A stretch of 21,787 nt of DNA, taken from an uncultured Duganella sp. GTDB lineage: Bacteria > Pseudomonadota > Gammaproteobacteria > Burkholderiales > Burkholderiaceae. Below the pieces are notes generated by a model. It was not told the DNA's origin, did not search any database, and worked only from the letters and a program-made list of their open reading frames with translations. The position numbers and the translations under genes were made by a program. Within the stretch, counting starts at the first letter, position 1, and each line of letters begins with the position of its first letter. Of this stretch, positions 7,501-16,699 are shown piece by piece. The stretch is from NCBI GenBank assembly GCA_946482635.1, contig CAMLSG010000075.1:1-21787 (forward strand). The letters are read 5' to 3'.

Positions 7501-10500
7501 ATTGCACGCGTGCAAAGGGCGCTGAAGGAAGACCAGAACCTGTTCCTGCACAAGCTGTCGCGCAAGACCTGGCTGTGGTTCGAGACCTTCGTCGGCCCGG
7601 AAGACAACTGGCTGCCGCCGGATAATATGCAGGAGCATCCGACCCAGGTGGTGGCGCATCGCACGTCGCCCACCAATATGGGCATGGCGCTGCTGGCCAA
7701 CCTGACCGCTTACGACTTTGGCTACATCACCGGCGGCCAGCTTGCGGCCCGTACCGCCAGCACGCTGGACAGCATGGCGCAGCTCGAGCGCCACCAGGGC
7801 CACTTCTACAACTGGTACGACACCCAGTCGATGAAGCCGCTCCACCCGATCTATATTTCCACCGTCGATAGCGGCAACCTGGCAGGACACCTGCTTACGC
7901 TGCAGGCTGGCCTGGTCGGCATCGCCGAGCTGCCGATCGTGCACCCGAACCTCGCACAAGGCCTGGCCACCACCTGCGCCCTGGTGCGCGAAGCCGCCGC
8001 CGCAGCCGGCAACCTGGCGCCCGAGGCCCTGGCGGGGCTGGAAGCGGCAATTGCAGCGCCGCCACCGGCTTTCCCGCCAAGCTTGCGCCAGCAGCGTGCC
8101 TGGCTGGTGCGGGCCTGCGAGGGCTCCGAACAATTCCTGCGCCAGGCTTCGGTGCCGCTCGATCCGCAGGTTGCGGCCTGGGCGGGCGCACTGCACGCGC
8201 AATGCCGCGGCATGCTGGACGAGCTGGACGCCTTCGCGCCATGGATCACGGCGCAGACGGAGGCGCAATACGACACCACCCTCGACCGCGTGCCGACCTT
8301 GCGCGAGCTGGCCAGCTGGCCGTTGCCTGGCGCTGCCATGAGCGACCTGGCGCCGGACGAGCGCGAACGCCAGCAGCAGCTGGCCGCACTGGTGGAGCAG
8401 GGCGCGGCGCACGCGCGTGAACGGCTCGACACGCTGAACCGCCTGTCGCACCAGGCCAACGAGTTTGCCCAGTGCGAGTACGGCTTCCTGTTCAACCCGA
8501 CCACCAAGCTGCTGGCCATCGGCTACAACCTGAGCGAGCGCCGCCTCGATGCCAGCTGCTACGACTTGCTGGCCTCCGAGGTGCGGCTGGCCAGCTTCGT
8601 CGCCATCGCGCAGGGACAGCTGCCGCAGGAGCACTGGTTCGCCATGGGGCGCCAGCTTTGCATCGTCCACGGCCAGCCAGTGCTGCTGTCGTGGAGCGGC
8701 TCGATGTTCGAATACCTGATGCCGCTGCTGGTGATGCCGACCTACCCGAGCACGCTGCTGGACCAGACTTACCAGTCGGTGGTGGCGGCGCAGGTGGAAT
8801 ACGCGAAACAGCGCAACGTGCCGTGGGGGATTTCCGAATCGGGCTACAACACAACCGACGCGGCGCTGAACTACCAGTACCGCGCCTTCGGCGTGCCGGG
8901 CATCGGACTGAAACGCGGCCTGGCGGAAGACTTGGTGGTGGCGCCCTATGCCACCATGCTGGGCCTGATGGTCGATCCGGACACTTCCTGCCAGAACCTG
9001 CAGAAGATGGCAGCCATGGGCTTCATGGGCCGCTACGGCTTCTACGAGGCGATCGATTACACGGCGGCGCGCCTGCCGCGCGGCCAGCAGTACGCCATCA
9101 TCAAATCCTTCATGGTGCACCACCAGGGCATGGGCTTCCTTGCCTTGAGCTATGTGCTGAACGACCGGCCGATGCAGCGCCGCTTCGAATCCGACCCGCT
9201 GCTGCAATCCACACTGCTGGTGCTGCAGGAACGCAGCCCGCGCATTGGCGCCTTCCACTCGGCCAGCGCGGAGCAGGCCTCGGTGCGCAGCACGGTGCCG
9301 GAACAGGCCGCGCCGATGCGGATCATGAGCCAGCATACGCCGCCGGTGCCCGAAACCCAGCTGCTGTCGAATGGCCGCTACCACGTGATGGTGAGCAGCG
9401 CCGGCGGCAGCTACAGCCGCTGGAACAACCTGGCCGTGACGCGCTGGCGCGAAGACAGCACGCGCGACAACTGGGGCCAGTTCTGCTACGTGCAGGACGT
9501 GGAGGACGGCGCCGTCTGGTCCACCACATACCAGCCGACCCAGGCCGAGCCGAAGCGGCTGGAAGTGATTTTCTCCGAAGGCCGGGCCGAGTTCCGCCGC
9601 AGCGACAACGAGATCGAGCTGTACACCGAAATCGTGGTGTCGCCGGAAGACGACATCGAGATGCGCCGCACGCGCATCACCAACCATTCCGACCGTCGCC
9701 GCATCATCGAGCTCACCAGCTTTGCCGAGGTGGTGATGGCGCCGGCGCCGGCCGATAATGCGCACCAGGCGTTCAGCAAGCTGTTCGTGCAGACCGAGAT
9801 CGTGGAAGACGAAAGCGCCATCCTGTGCACGCGCCGTCCGCGCGGCAAGGACGAGAAGACGCCGTACCTGCTGCATGTGATGACGGTGCACGACGCGCAG
9901 GTACAGCAGGTTTCGTATGAAACAGACCGCGCGCGCTTCATCGGCCGCGGCAACACGGCGCAGTCGCCGCTGGCGGTGCAGGAGCCGGGTCCGTTGTCCG
10001 GCAGCGAGGGCTCGGTGCTCGATCCGGTGGTGGCGATCCGCTACCGCATCGCGCTGGAGCCTGGCCAGGTGTCGGTGATCGACGTGGTGACCGGCATGAC
10101 CGAAACGCGCGATGCCGCGCAATACCTGATCGACAAATACCAGGACCGCCACATGGCGGACCGCGTGTTCGAACTGGCATGGACGCACAGCCAGGTGGTA
10201 TTGCGGCAGCTGAACGCCAGCGAAGCCGAAGCGCAGTTGTATGCGCGCCTGGCCAACCATGTGATCTATCCGAACGCGGCCTTGCGCGCCGACGCCGGTA
10301 TCCTGATCCGCAACCAGCGCGGCCAGTCCGGCCTGTGGGCCTATGCGATCTCCGGCGACTTGCCGATCGTGCTGATGGAAATCCGCGACGCTGCCAATAT
10401 CGAGCTGGCGCGGCAACTGGTGCAGGCGCACGCCTACTGGCGCCTGAAGGGGCTGGTGGTGGACCTGGTGATCTGGTACGAGGACCGCTCCGGCTACCGC

Positions 10501-13149
10501 CAGGCGCTGCACGACCAGATCATGGGGCTGATCGCCTCCGGCCTTGATGCGCAGGCCATCGACCGGCCGGGCGGCATTTTCGTGCGGCCGACCGAAGGCA
10601 TTGCGCCGGAAGACCGCGTGCTGCTGCAGACCGTGGCGCGCGCCGTGCTGAGCGACGAGCGCGGCACCCTGGCCGAGCAACTCAAGCGCGGCGTGGCGCC
10701 GACGCTGCGCATGCCTCCGCTGCTGGCGGAGCCGCGCAGCGAAGCGTTTGAGCGGGATGCGGCAGCGGGCGTGCCTTTGCCGGACGACCTGATCCTGGTG
10801 AATGGCCTGGGCGGCTTCACGCCGGACGGCAAGGAATACGTGATTGCCACCGGCGCCGGCCAGCGCACGCCGCTGCCATGGTCGAACGTCATCGCCAACG
10901 CGCAGTTCGGCAGCGTGGTGTCGGAAAGCGGCCAGGCTTATACCTGGCAAGAGAACGCCCATGAATTCCGCCTGACGCCATGGCATAACGATCCGGTGTC
11001 GGACCTGAGCGGCGAAGCGTTCTACCTGCGCGACGAGCAAAGCGGCCGTTTCTGGTCGCCATGCGGCTTGCCCGCGCCGGGCGGCGGCAGCTACCTGACC
11101 CGTCACGGTTTTGGCTATTCCTCGTTCGAGTACGCGGAAGTGGGCATCAGCAGCCGCATGACCACCTTCGTGGCGCTGGATGCGCCGGTGCGCTATACCG
11201 TGATCCGCGTGCGCAACGATTCAGACGTGGCGCGCAAGCTGTCGGTCACCGGGTATGTGGAGTGGGTGCTGGGCGATATGCGCTCCAAATCTGGCATGCA
11301 TATCGTGACCGAAATTGATCCGGTGACCGGCGCGCTGTTTGCCCGCAATGCCTACAACACCGAATTCTCCGGCCGCGTGGCCTTCTTCAATGCCGACGCC
11401 TCGGTGCGCACCGTTACTTGCGACCGCACGGAATTCATCGGCCGCAACGGCAGCCTGGCGCGGCCGGCAGCGCTGCGGCGCGTGCGCCTGTCGGGCAAAG
11501 CCGGCGCGGGACTGGACGCCTGCGCGGCGATCCAGGCGCCGTTCGAATTGCAGCCGGGGCAGGAGCGCGAGATCGTATTCGTGCTCGGCATGGGCGGCCG
11601 CCGCAATGCCGACGCCACCAACGTGGTGCAGCGGCACGGCGGGCGCGGAGCTGCTCTGCAGGCGCTGGGCGAAGTGCATGCCCATTGGGACAAAGTGCTG
11701 GGCGCGGTGCAGGTGCAGACGCCGGAGCCCGAGCTCGACGTGCTGGCCAACGGCTGGCTGATGTACCAGACCATTGCCTGCCGCATGTGGGCGCGCAGCG
11801 GCTATTACCAGAGCGGCGGCGCGTTCGGCTTCCGCGACCAGTTGCAGGACGCGATGGCGATGGTGCACACGCGGCCCGACATCCTGCGCGAGCACCTGGT
11901 CCTGTGCGCGGCCCACCAGTTCGTGGAAGGCGACGTGCAGCACTGGTGGCACCCGCCGTCCGACCGCGGCGTGCGCACGCACTGCTCGGACGACTACCTG
12001 TGGCTGCCGCTGGCCGCGTGGCGCTATGTTTCCAGCACAGGCGACATGTCCGTGCTTGACGAACAGGCGCATTACCTGGAAGGCCGGCCGGTGCAGCCGG
12101 AAGAGGATTCCTACTACGACATGCCGAGCCGCTCGGCCCATGCCGGCGATTTGTACGAGCACTGCGTGCGGGCCATCCGCAACGGCTTGCGCTTCGGCGA
12201 GCATGGCTTGCCGCTGATCGGCTCCTGCGACTGGAACGACGGCATGGACAAGGTGGGCGAGCATGGCAAGGGCGAGAGCGTGTGGCTGGCCTGGTTCCTG
12301 ATCGAAGTGTTGCAGCGCTTTGCCGAGGTGGCCGAAAAGCGCGACGATGCATCCTTTGCCGGCGAATGCCGCGAGCAAGCCAGACAGCTGGCCGCCAACA
12401 TCGAAGCCCATGCCTGGGACGGCCAGTGGTACCGCCGCGCCTACTTCGACGACGGCACCCCGCTCGGCTCCGCGCAGAACGAGGAATGCCAGATCGACTC
12501 GATCTCGCAAAGCTGGGGCGTGCTGACCGGCGCCGCCGACAATGAGCGCGTGGAAGGGGCCATGGAGCAGGTGGAAGCGCGCCTGGTGCGGCGCGACTTC
12601 GGCCTGATCCAGCTGCTGGACCCGCCGTTCGACAAATCTTCGCTCAATCCCGGCTATATCCGCGGTTACGTGCCGGGCGTGCGCGAAAACGGCGGGCAGT
12701 ACACGCACGCCGCCATCTGGACCGTGATGGCCTTCGCCCGCCTGGGCGACATCGAACGGGCCTGGGACCTGATGCGCATGATCAATCCGGTGCGGCATGG
12801 CTCCGATGCCGAATCCTGCAAGCGCTACAAGGTGGAACCATATGTGGTGACGGCCGACGTCTACGCCGTCGAACCGCACGTCGGCCGCGGCGGCTGGAGC
12901 TGGTACACCGGCTCCTCCGGCTGGATGTACCGCCTGCTGCTGGAATCCCTGCTCGGCCTGACGCGCCAGGCCGACAAGCTGCTTTTGGCGCCGCGCCTGC
13001 CGGCATCGTGGCCAGGCTTCACGCTGCAGTACCGCCATGGCAGCAGCACCTACATCCTGCGCGTCAGCCGCGGCGAGGCTTCCACTTCGCCAACGGAGAT
13101 CGCCCTGGTCGACGACGGTACAACGTATGAAATAGACATCAAAGTGTAG
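4498..13149 (+). CDS. ndvB: cyclic beta-1,2-glucan synthase (NdvB/ChvB/Cgs type)
   Basis: Giant inner-membrane enzyme, 2,883 aa (the Agrobacterium and Brucella proteins are about 2,830-2,870), that polymerises glucose from UDP-glucose, controls chain length and cyclises periplasmic glucan. Order: soluble N-terminus; membrane segments near 422-445 and 452-480; GT84 domain about 490-830 with DSD at 641-643 and RRQRW at 786-790; more membrane segments about 834-1003; glycoamylase-like domain about 1340-1560 (GISESGYN near 1444, GFYEAIDYTA near 1514); a first GH94-type sandwich about 1620-2060; a second from about 2095; then the GH94 helical domain with CDWNDG (catalytic Asp2581), which trims by phosphorolysis. 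The first in-frame start after a stop is TTG 4498 (GAGG at 7 nt); TTG 4594 has an equally good site and would drop 32 unconserved-looking residues. No NdvA exporter is adjacent. Confidence 0.95.
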   Translation: MKENPFLWPAPSAGFKESESGSLQKGTGEEDDLPLRGELFSAQQMEQHGRALAAGHELSKRGGGDRLLARLSENEALIGSTCEGLTEAVKEGRQITPASEWLLDNFYLIEDQIRTARRHLPKDYSKELPRLAKGAPEGTPRVYQIALEIIAHGDGRVDPESLSRFVEAYQEVATLKLGELWAIPIMLRLALIENLRRVAARVAENRFQRDLANSWADQMVEIADKNPSGLILLVADMARSDPPISSAFVAELARRLQGQSPVLTLALNWITYRLAESGQTIEQQIQAEIHLQAAEQVSIANSIGSLRFLGTMDWQEFVETMSVVEQTLREDPAGTYPDMDFSTRDQYRHSVERMARYSRATEAEVAQQALELARTRAADHDTRLHHVGYYLVGDGMLLLERQVGVRLPPLRSLKRTMRTAPLLSYLGAIGALSVIATALMLERAWRDGVQPWALIVMGILGLMGSSQLALALVNWVATLFVEPRPLPRMDFRNGIPPDARTMVVVPSLLFSRENVDELCEQLEVRFLANRDPNLRFCLLTDFADAQEETMPADAALTERAAANIARLNLKYTEEGAPAPFLLLHRPRRWNAAQRAWMGQERKRGKLSDLNRFMRGGAQDAFSLIVGDIEDLPAFKYVITLDSDTQLPRDAARQFVATMRHTLNMPRIDQRLRRVVAGYGILQPRVAVSLPSEDASRYEKLCGGEPGIDPYTRTVSDVYQDVFAEGSFIGKGIYDVDVFEEILGRRFPDNRILSHDLLEGCYLRAGLLSDAQLYEHYPARYRDDVSRRQRWMRGDWQLLPWLMGRVPLAGGKRESNPLSALSRWKLFDNLRRSLVAPVLTLSLLMAFAALPHPWFWACAVLAIIFLPPLVSAVYDLLHKPDDTLWSQHAPASLRRSGMQFAHALLTLVFLPYEAYVSLDAIVRTGWRLLVSRRRLLEWRASGLSRSGTSLASNWRTMWIAPLLALGAGAGLAVLRPRAFEAALIFVAAWFASPLVAWWISLPIARVQRALKEDQNLFLHKLSRKTWLWFETFVGPEDNWLPPDNMQEHPTQVVAHRTSPTNMGMALLANLTAYDFGYITGGQLAARTASTLDSMAQLERHQGHFYNWYDTQSMKPLHPIYISTVDSGNLAGHLLTLQAGLVGIAELPIVHPNLAQGLATTCALVREAAAAAGNLAPEALAGLEAAIAAPPPAFPPSLRQQRAWLVRACEGSEQFLRQASVPLDPQVAAWAGALHAQCRGMLDELDAFAPWITAQTEAQYDTTLDRVPTLRELASWPLPGAAMSDLAPDERERQQQLAALVEQGAAHARERLDTLNRLSHQANEFAQCEYGFLFNPTTKLLAIGYNLSERRLDASCYDLLASEVRLASFVAIAQGQLPQEHWFAMGRQLCIVHGQPVLLSWSGSMFEYLMPLLVMPTYPSTLLDQTYQSVVAAQVEYAKQRNVPWGISESGYNTTDAALNYQYRAFGVPGIGLKRGLAEDLVVAPYATMLGLMVDPDTSCQNLQKMAAMGFMGRYGFYEAIDYTAARLPRGQQYAIIKSFMVHHQGMGFLALSYVLNDRPMQRRFESDPLLQSTLLVLQERSPRIGAFHSASAEQASVRSTVPEQAAPMRIMSQHTPPVPETQLLSNGRYHVMVSSAGGSYSRWNNLAVTRWREDSTRDNWGQFCYVQDVEDGAVWSTTYQPTQAEPKRLEVIFSEGRAEFRRSDNEIELYTEIVVSPEDDIEMRRTRITNHSDRRRIIELTSFAEVVMAPAPADNAHQAFSKLFVQTEIVEDESAILCTRRPRGKDEKTPYLLHVMTVHDAQVQQVSYETDRARFIGRGNTAQSPLAVQEPGPLSGSEGSVLDPVVAIRYRIALEPGQVSVIDVVTGMTETRDAAQYLIDKYQDRHMADRVFELAWTHSQVVLRQLNASEAEAQLYARLANHVIYPNAALRADAGILIRNQRGQSGLWAYAISGDLPIVLMEIRDAANIELARQLVQAHAYWRLKGLVVDLVIWYEDRSGYRQALHDQIMGLIASGLDAQAIDRPGGIFVRPTEGIAPEDRVLLQTVARAVLSDERGTLAEQLKRGVAPTLRMPPLLAEPRSEAFERDAAAGVPLPDDLILVNGLGGFTPDGKEYVIATGAGQRTPLPWSNVIANAQFGSVVSESGQAYTWQENAHEFRLTPWHNDPVSDLSGEAFYLRDEQSGRFWSPCGLPAPGGGSYLTRHGFGYSSFEYAEVGISSRMTTFVALDAPVRYTVIRVRNDSDVARKLSVTGYVEWVLGDMRSKSGMHIVTEIDPVTGALFARNAYNTEFSGRVAFFNADASVRTVTCDRTEFIGRNGSLARPAALRRVRLSGKAGAGLDACAAIQAPFELQPGQEREIVFVLGMGGRRNADATNVVQRHGGRGAALQALGEVHAHWDKVLGAVQVQTPEPELDVLANGWLMYQTIACRMWARSGYYQSGGAFGFRDQLQDAMAMVHTRPDILREHLVLCAAHQFVEGDVQHWWHPPSDRGVRTHCSDDYLWLPLAAWRYVSSTGDMSVLDEQAHYLEGRPVQPEEDSYYDMPSRSAHAGDLYEHCVRAIRNGLRFGEHGLPLIGSCDWNDGMDKVGEHGKGESVWLAWFLIEVLQRFAEVAEKRDDASFAGECREQARQLAANIEAHAWDGQWYRRAYFDDGTPLGSAQNEECQIDSISQSWGVLTGAADNERVEGAMEQVEARLVRRDFGLIQLLDPPFDKSSLNPGYIRGYVPGVRENGGQYTHAAIWTVMAFARLGDIERAWDLMRMINPVRHGSDAESCKRYKVEPYVVTADVYAVEPHVGRGGWSWYTGSSGWMYRLLLESLLGLTRQADKLLLAPRLPASWPGFTLQYRHGSSTYILRVSRGEASTSPTEIALVDDGTTYEIDIKV

Positions 13150-13169
13150 CGGCTGGCGGGCGGCCGGTG

Positions 13170-13178
13170 TGCTATCCT
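13170..13178 (+). promoter_or_regulatory. extended -10 promoter candidate for the aminopeptidase operon
   Basis: TGcTATCCT fits an extended -10 element and lies 30 bp before the aminopeptidase ATG, within the 58-bp gap after the glucan synthase. No -35 match is visible. It would let the two peptidase-type genes be transcribed apart from the glucan synthase. Confidence 0.35.
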
Positions 13179-13207
13179 CTGCGCGCTTGTAACAACAGAG
13201 AGATGCC

Positions 13208-15049
13208 ATGTTCCGACTGTCTTTGACTGCTGCTGCGCTGGCGGCTGCGTTTGCGCTACCCGCGCAGGCGCAGGATCCGCTGAGCTATGCGCGCTACGAC
13301 CAGGTGCGCACCACCAACCTGCACCTGGACCTGAAAGCCGATTTCATGCGCAAGACGCTCGACGGCTATGCGGAACTGTCGCTGAACTGGATCGACAAGT
13401 CGGCGCGCACCCTGGTGCTCGACACTCGCCAGCTCAAGATCGCGCGCGTGCAAGTGCAAGGCCACGACGGCAACTGGGCGCCCGCCTCCTTCATGCTGGA
13501 CAAGCAGGATGCGAAGAAGGGCCGCGCCCTGCGCATCGCCCTGCAATCGCAGCCTGAGAAGGTCCGTATCTATTACCGCACCGCGCCAACCGCCAATGCG
13601 CTGCAGTGGATGACGCCGGAGCAAACGCTGTCCGGCAAGCGTCCATTCATGTTCAGCCAGTCGGAGACGATCGAGGCGCGCTCGTGGGCGCCAGTGCAGG
13701 ATACGCCGGCCGTGCGCTTCACCTACAGCGCCCACATCGACGCACCCGCCGGCATGCGCGTGGTGATGAGTGCGGAAGGCGACCAGCATGCAACCGGCAA
13801 GGGCGGCTGGAACTTCAAGATGCCGCAGCCGATTCCATCCTACCTGCTGGCTATCGCGATCGGCGAAATCGAGCTGCGCAATCTCGGCCCGCGCACTGCC
13901 GTGTATGCGGAGCCTGGCCGCATCGATGCCGCCGCCTATGAACTGGGCGACACCGAGAAAATGGTCAACGCGGCAGAGGCGCTCTATGGCCCCTACCGGT
14001 GGGGGCGTTACGACATGCTGGTGCTGCCGCCATCGTTCCCGATCGGCGGCATGGAAAATCCGCGCATGACTTTCCTGACTCCGACCATGATTGCGGGCGA
14101 CCGCAGCCTGAACGACCTGATCGCACACGAGCTGGCCCACAGCTGGTCCGGCAACCTGGTCACCAATGCATCGTGGAAGCACTGGTGGCTGAACGAAGGC
14201 TTTACCACCTACGTCACCACCCGCATCGTGGAAAGCCTGTACGGCAAGGACGTGGCGGACATGAACCTGCAAGTCGAGCAGGCCGAAGCCGTCGCGTCGC
14301 TGAAAGACATCCCGCCCGCCAAGCAAGCCTTGCTGACCAAGGATGCCGACACCAACCCGGATACCTATACCGACGAAGGCCTGGCCTATCCGAAAGGCGC
14401 CTGGCTGCTGCATACGCTGGAGCAGCGTGCCGGCCGCGAAGTGTTCGATCCCTTCCTGCGCGGCTGGTTCGACCAGCACGCTTTCCAGTCGGCGACGACC
14501 GATGAATTCGTCGATTACCTGCGCAAGAACCTGTTGGCGAAAAATCCCGCCATCATGAGTGACGCCGAGCTGGATGAATGGCTGCACGGCAGCGGCATCC
14601 CGGCCAGTGCACAGTACGTCAATTCGGCGCGCCTGGCCGCGCTGGATGCGAAGCGTGAAGCCTGGCTGAAGGGCGAGCTGGCGACCAATATGCTGGAGAC
14701 GCAGCAGTGGGTCGCGCTGGAGTGGATGCACTTCCTGAACGGCATCGACAGCAAGGCCAATGCGGCGCAGATGAAGGAGCTGGATGAGGCCTTCAAGCTG
14801 CGCGACACGAAGAACAATGAAATCGGCTTCCGCTTCCTGCTGGCGTCGGTGCATGCCGGCTATGGCGTGCGCGAGCCGCTGAATGCCTTCCTCATGAGCG
14901 TGGGGCGCCAGAAATTCGTGGTCCCGCTGTACAAGGCGCTGCTGGCCAATCCGAACGAAGCCTCGTGGGCCAAAGGCGTCTATGCCAAAGCCCGCCCGCG
15001 CTACCACCCGGAAACCCAGGGCTCCGTCGATAAACTGCTGAAGAAATGA
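13208..15049 (+). CDS. secreted M1-family zinc aminopeptidase
   Basis: 613-aa metallopeptidase of family M1, most like the leukotriene-A4-hydrolase/cold-active aminopeptidase branch, removing N-terminal residues from peptides. Signal peptide MFRLSLTAAALAAAFALPAQA, cut before Gln22, so periplasmic or secreted. The N-terminal beta domain is followed by the substrate-binding GGMEN (280-284), the zinc motif HELAH (307-311) and the third ligand Glu330 in WWLNEGFT, exactly 18 residues after the second His. The C-terminal part (about 480-613) has the helical LTA4H-type domain. The ATG is preceded by GAGAG. Its TGA overlaps the ATG of the next gene, indicating translational coupling. It starts 58 bp after the glucan synthase stop, so some read-through is possible. 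Confidence 0.93.
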   Translation: MFRLSLTAAALAAAFALPAQAQDPLSYARYDQVRTTNLHLDLKADFMRKTLDGYAELSLNWIDKSARTLVLDTRQLKIARVQVQGHDGNWAPASFMLDKQDAKKGRALRIALQSQPEKVRIYYRTAPTANALQWMTPEQTLSGKRPFMFSQSETIEARSWAPVQDTPAVRFTYSAHIDAPAGMRVVMSAEGDQHATGKGGWNFKMPQPIPSYLLAIAIGEIELRNLGPRTAVYAEPGRIDAAAYELGDTEKMVNAAEALYGPYRWGRYDMLVLPPSFPIGGMENPRMTFLTPTMIAGDRSLNDLIAHELAHSWSGNLVTNASWKHWWLNEGFTTYVTTRIVESLYGKDVADMNLQVEQAEAVASLKDIPPAKQALLTKDADTNPDTYTDEGLAYPKGAWLLHTLEQRAGREVFDPFLRGWFDQHAFQSATTDEFVDYLRKNLLAKNPAIMSDAELDEWLHGSGIPASAQYVNSARLAALDAKREAWLKGELATNMLETQQWVALEWMHFLNGIDSKANAAQMKELDEAFKLRDTKNNEIGFRFLLASVHAGYGVREPLNAFLMSVGRQKFVVPLYKALLANPNEASWAKGVYAKARPRYHPETQGSVDKLLKK

Positions 15050-16659
15050 TCATGCTGCTCAAGAAACCTCTCGCCACCCTGCTCATGCTGGCCTTCGCGG
15101 CCGGCGCCGCCGTCAGTGCGCCAGCCGTCGCCGCGCCGGAAGGCTCGGTCGCCGCTGCTGCCGCCAATGCGCCGGCTTTCGACCTCGAGCGCGACGTCAA
15201 CCTGGCGCTGAAGACTTTCGACGTGCCGGGCATGGCCATTGCCATCGTCAAGGACGGCAAGGTGGTCGCCACCAAGGGTTTCGGCGTGCGCAAGCTGGGT
15301 AATCCGGCGCCGGTGACCGGCAAGACCTTGTTCGAGATCGCCTCGAACTCGAAGGCTTTCACCGCTGCCGAACTGGCGCAGCTGGTGGACGAAGGCAAGC
15401 TTGGCTGGGACGATCCCGTTACCAAGCACCTGCCTGGCTTCCAGATGGCCGATGCCTACGTTACGCACACCATGACCGTGCGCGACCTGCTGGTGCACCG
15501 CAGCGGCCTGGGCCTCGGGGCAGGAGACCTGCTGTGGTGGCCGACCACCACCTTCAGCACCGATGAAATCATCGACCGCCTGCGCAATGTGAAGCTGGCC
15601 ACCAGCTTCCGCGGCAACTACGCCTACGACAACCTGCTGTACATCGTGGCCGGCAAGATCATTGCGCAGAAGTCCGGCAAGAGCTGGGAAGAGGCGACGC
15701 GCGAACGCATCCTGGCGCCGCTGGGCATGAGTGGCACCACCACCAACGTGGACGACATGCTGAAGACGGCCGATTACTCGGCGCCGCACAGCAAGATCAA
15801 TGGCAAGGCCGCCGTGGTCAAGCCGATGCCGGTGCAGAACGCGGTTGGCGCGGTCGGCATCCAGACCAATGCGGAAGATATCGCCAAGTGGATGCAGGTG
15901 CTGCTCAACGAAGGCAAGATGGAAAACGGCAAGCAGCTTTTCAGCGCCAAGCAGGCGCGCGAAATGTGGACCCAGCAAACGCCGATGAAGATCAGCGAGC
16001 CTAAGCCTGCGCTGGCGGCCACCAAGCCTAACTTCGCAGCGTATGGACTGGGGTTCCAGCTGCGCGACTATCGCGGGCGCAAGATTGCCATGCATGGCGG
16101 CGCGCTGCAGGGCTTTTATTCGCGCATCGTGATGGTGCCTGAGGAAAAACTGGGCGTGGCCATCTTTACCAATGCGGAAAACGGCCCGGCCATGACGGCG
16201 CTGCAATGGCGCATCCTGGACAACTATATGGGCGTGGCGCCGACCGACTGGATCAAGGTCTACGCCGAGCAGGAAGCCGAGATGCACAAGGAGGAGATGG
16301 CGCGCCAGGGCAAGCTGACCGCGGCCCGGGCGGCAGCGTCCAAGCCTTCGCTGCCGCTGGCGTCCTATAACGGCGACTATAACGACGCCTGGTATGGCAC
16401 GGTGAGCATCAGGCAGGAAGGCGGCAAGCAAACGATGTCCTTCAGCCGCACGCCGGACCTGGCCGGAACGCTGGAGCACTTCCAGCACGACACCTTCATC
16501 GTGCGCTGGAAGGAGCGCAATTTCAACGCGGATGCCTACGTGACGTTCTCGCTGAGTCCGGACGGCTCGATTGATCGCATGAAGATGGCGCCCGTATCGA
16601 CCGAGACCGATTTCAGCTATGACTTCGCCGATTTGTCCTTTACTCCGGCGAAAAAATGA
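15046..16659 (+). CDS. secreted class C beta-lactamase-family serine hydrolase
   Basis: 537-aa serine hydrolase of the AmpC/penicillin-binding fold (Pfam Beta-lactamase), with a signal peptide ending near PAVA. The catalytic motifs are SxxK as S100-N-S-K103, YxN as Y194-D-N196, and HGG at 350-352 in place of KTG. The HGG version and a C-terminal beta domain of the DUF3471 type (about 430-537) point to an esterase or D-amino-acid peptidase rather than true antibiotic resistance. ATG 15046 overlaps the preceding stop (ATGA); ATG 15052 is an alternative giving nearly the same signal peptide. Co-expression with the M1 aminopeptidase suggests a joint role in degrading peptides or cell-wall fragments in the periplasm. 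The substrate cannot be read from sequence. Confidence 0.92.
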   Translation: MIMLLKKPLATLLMLAFAAGAAVSAPAVAAPEGSVAAAAANAPAFDLERDVNLALKTFDVPGMAIAIVKDGKVVATKGFGVRKLGNPAPVTGKTLFEIASNSKAFTAAELAQLVDEGKLGWDDPVTKHLPGFQMADAYVTHTMTVRDLLVHRSGLGLGAGDLLWWPTTTFSTDEIIDRLRNVKLATSFRGNYAYDNLLYIVAGKIIAQKSGKSWEEATRERILAPLGMSGTTTNVDDMLKTADYSAPHSKINGKAAVVKPMPVQNAVGAVGIQTNAEDIAKWMQVLLNEGKMENGKQLFSAKQAREMWTQQTPMKISEPKPALAATKPNFAAYGLGFQLRDYRGRKIAMHGGALQGFYSRIVMVPEEKLGVAIFTNAENGPAMTALQWRILDNYMGVAPTDWIKVYAEQEAEMHKEEMARQGKLTAARAAASKPSLPLASYNGDYNDAWYGTVSIRQEGGKQTMSFSRTPDLAGTLEHFQHDTFIVRWKERNFNADAYVTFSLSPDGSIDRMKMAPVSTETDFSYDFADLSFTPAKK

Positions 16660-16699
16660 CAAAAATCGGACAATATTGAAACGAAGTGTGAGAATCTTT

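Noticed and set aside
4516..11106. 2,196-codon open frame on the minus strand inside the glucan synthase gene
   Set aside because: It is the antisense shadow of a GC-rich, codon-biased gene. Its translation is rich in His, Gln, Arg and Ala with no domain motif, whereas the plus strand shows intact GT84 and GH94 motifs throughout.
11221..13209. 662-codon minus-strand frame opposite the GH94 domain
   Set aside because: His/Ala/Gly-rich shadow translation; the opposite strand encodes the conserved DWNDG catalytic region.
15046..16659. Antibiotic-resistance beta-lactamase
   Set aside because: The fold is shared, but the third motif is HGG instead of KTG and there is an extra C-terminal beta domain, which is more typical of esterases/D-peptidases of this superfamily.
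13256..16662. Long minus-strand frames (583 and 553 codons) opposite the aminopeptidase and serine hydrolase
   Set aside because: Shadows of genes with complete HExxH-E and SxxK/YxN/HGG motifs on the plus strand.
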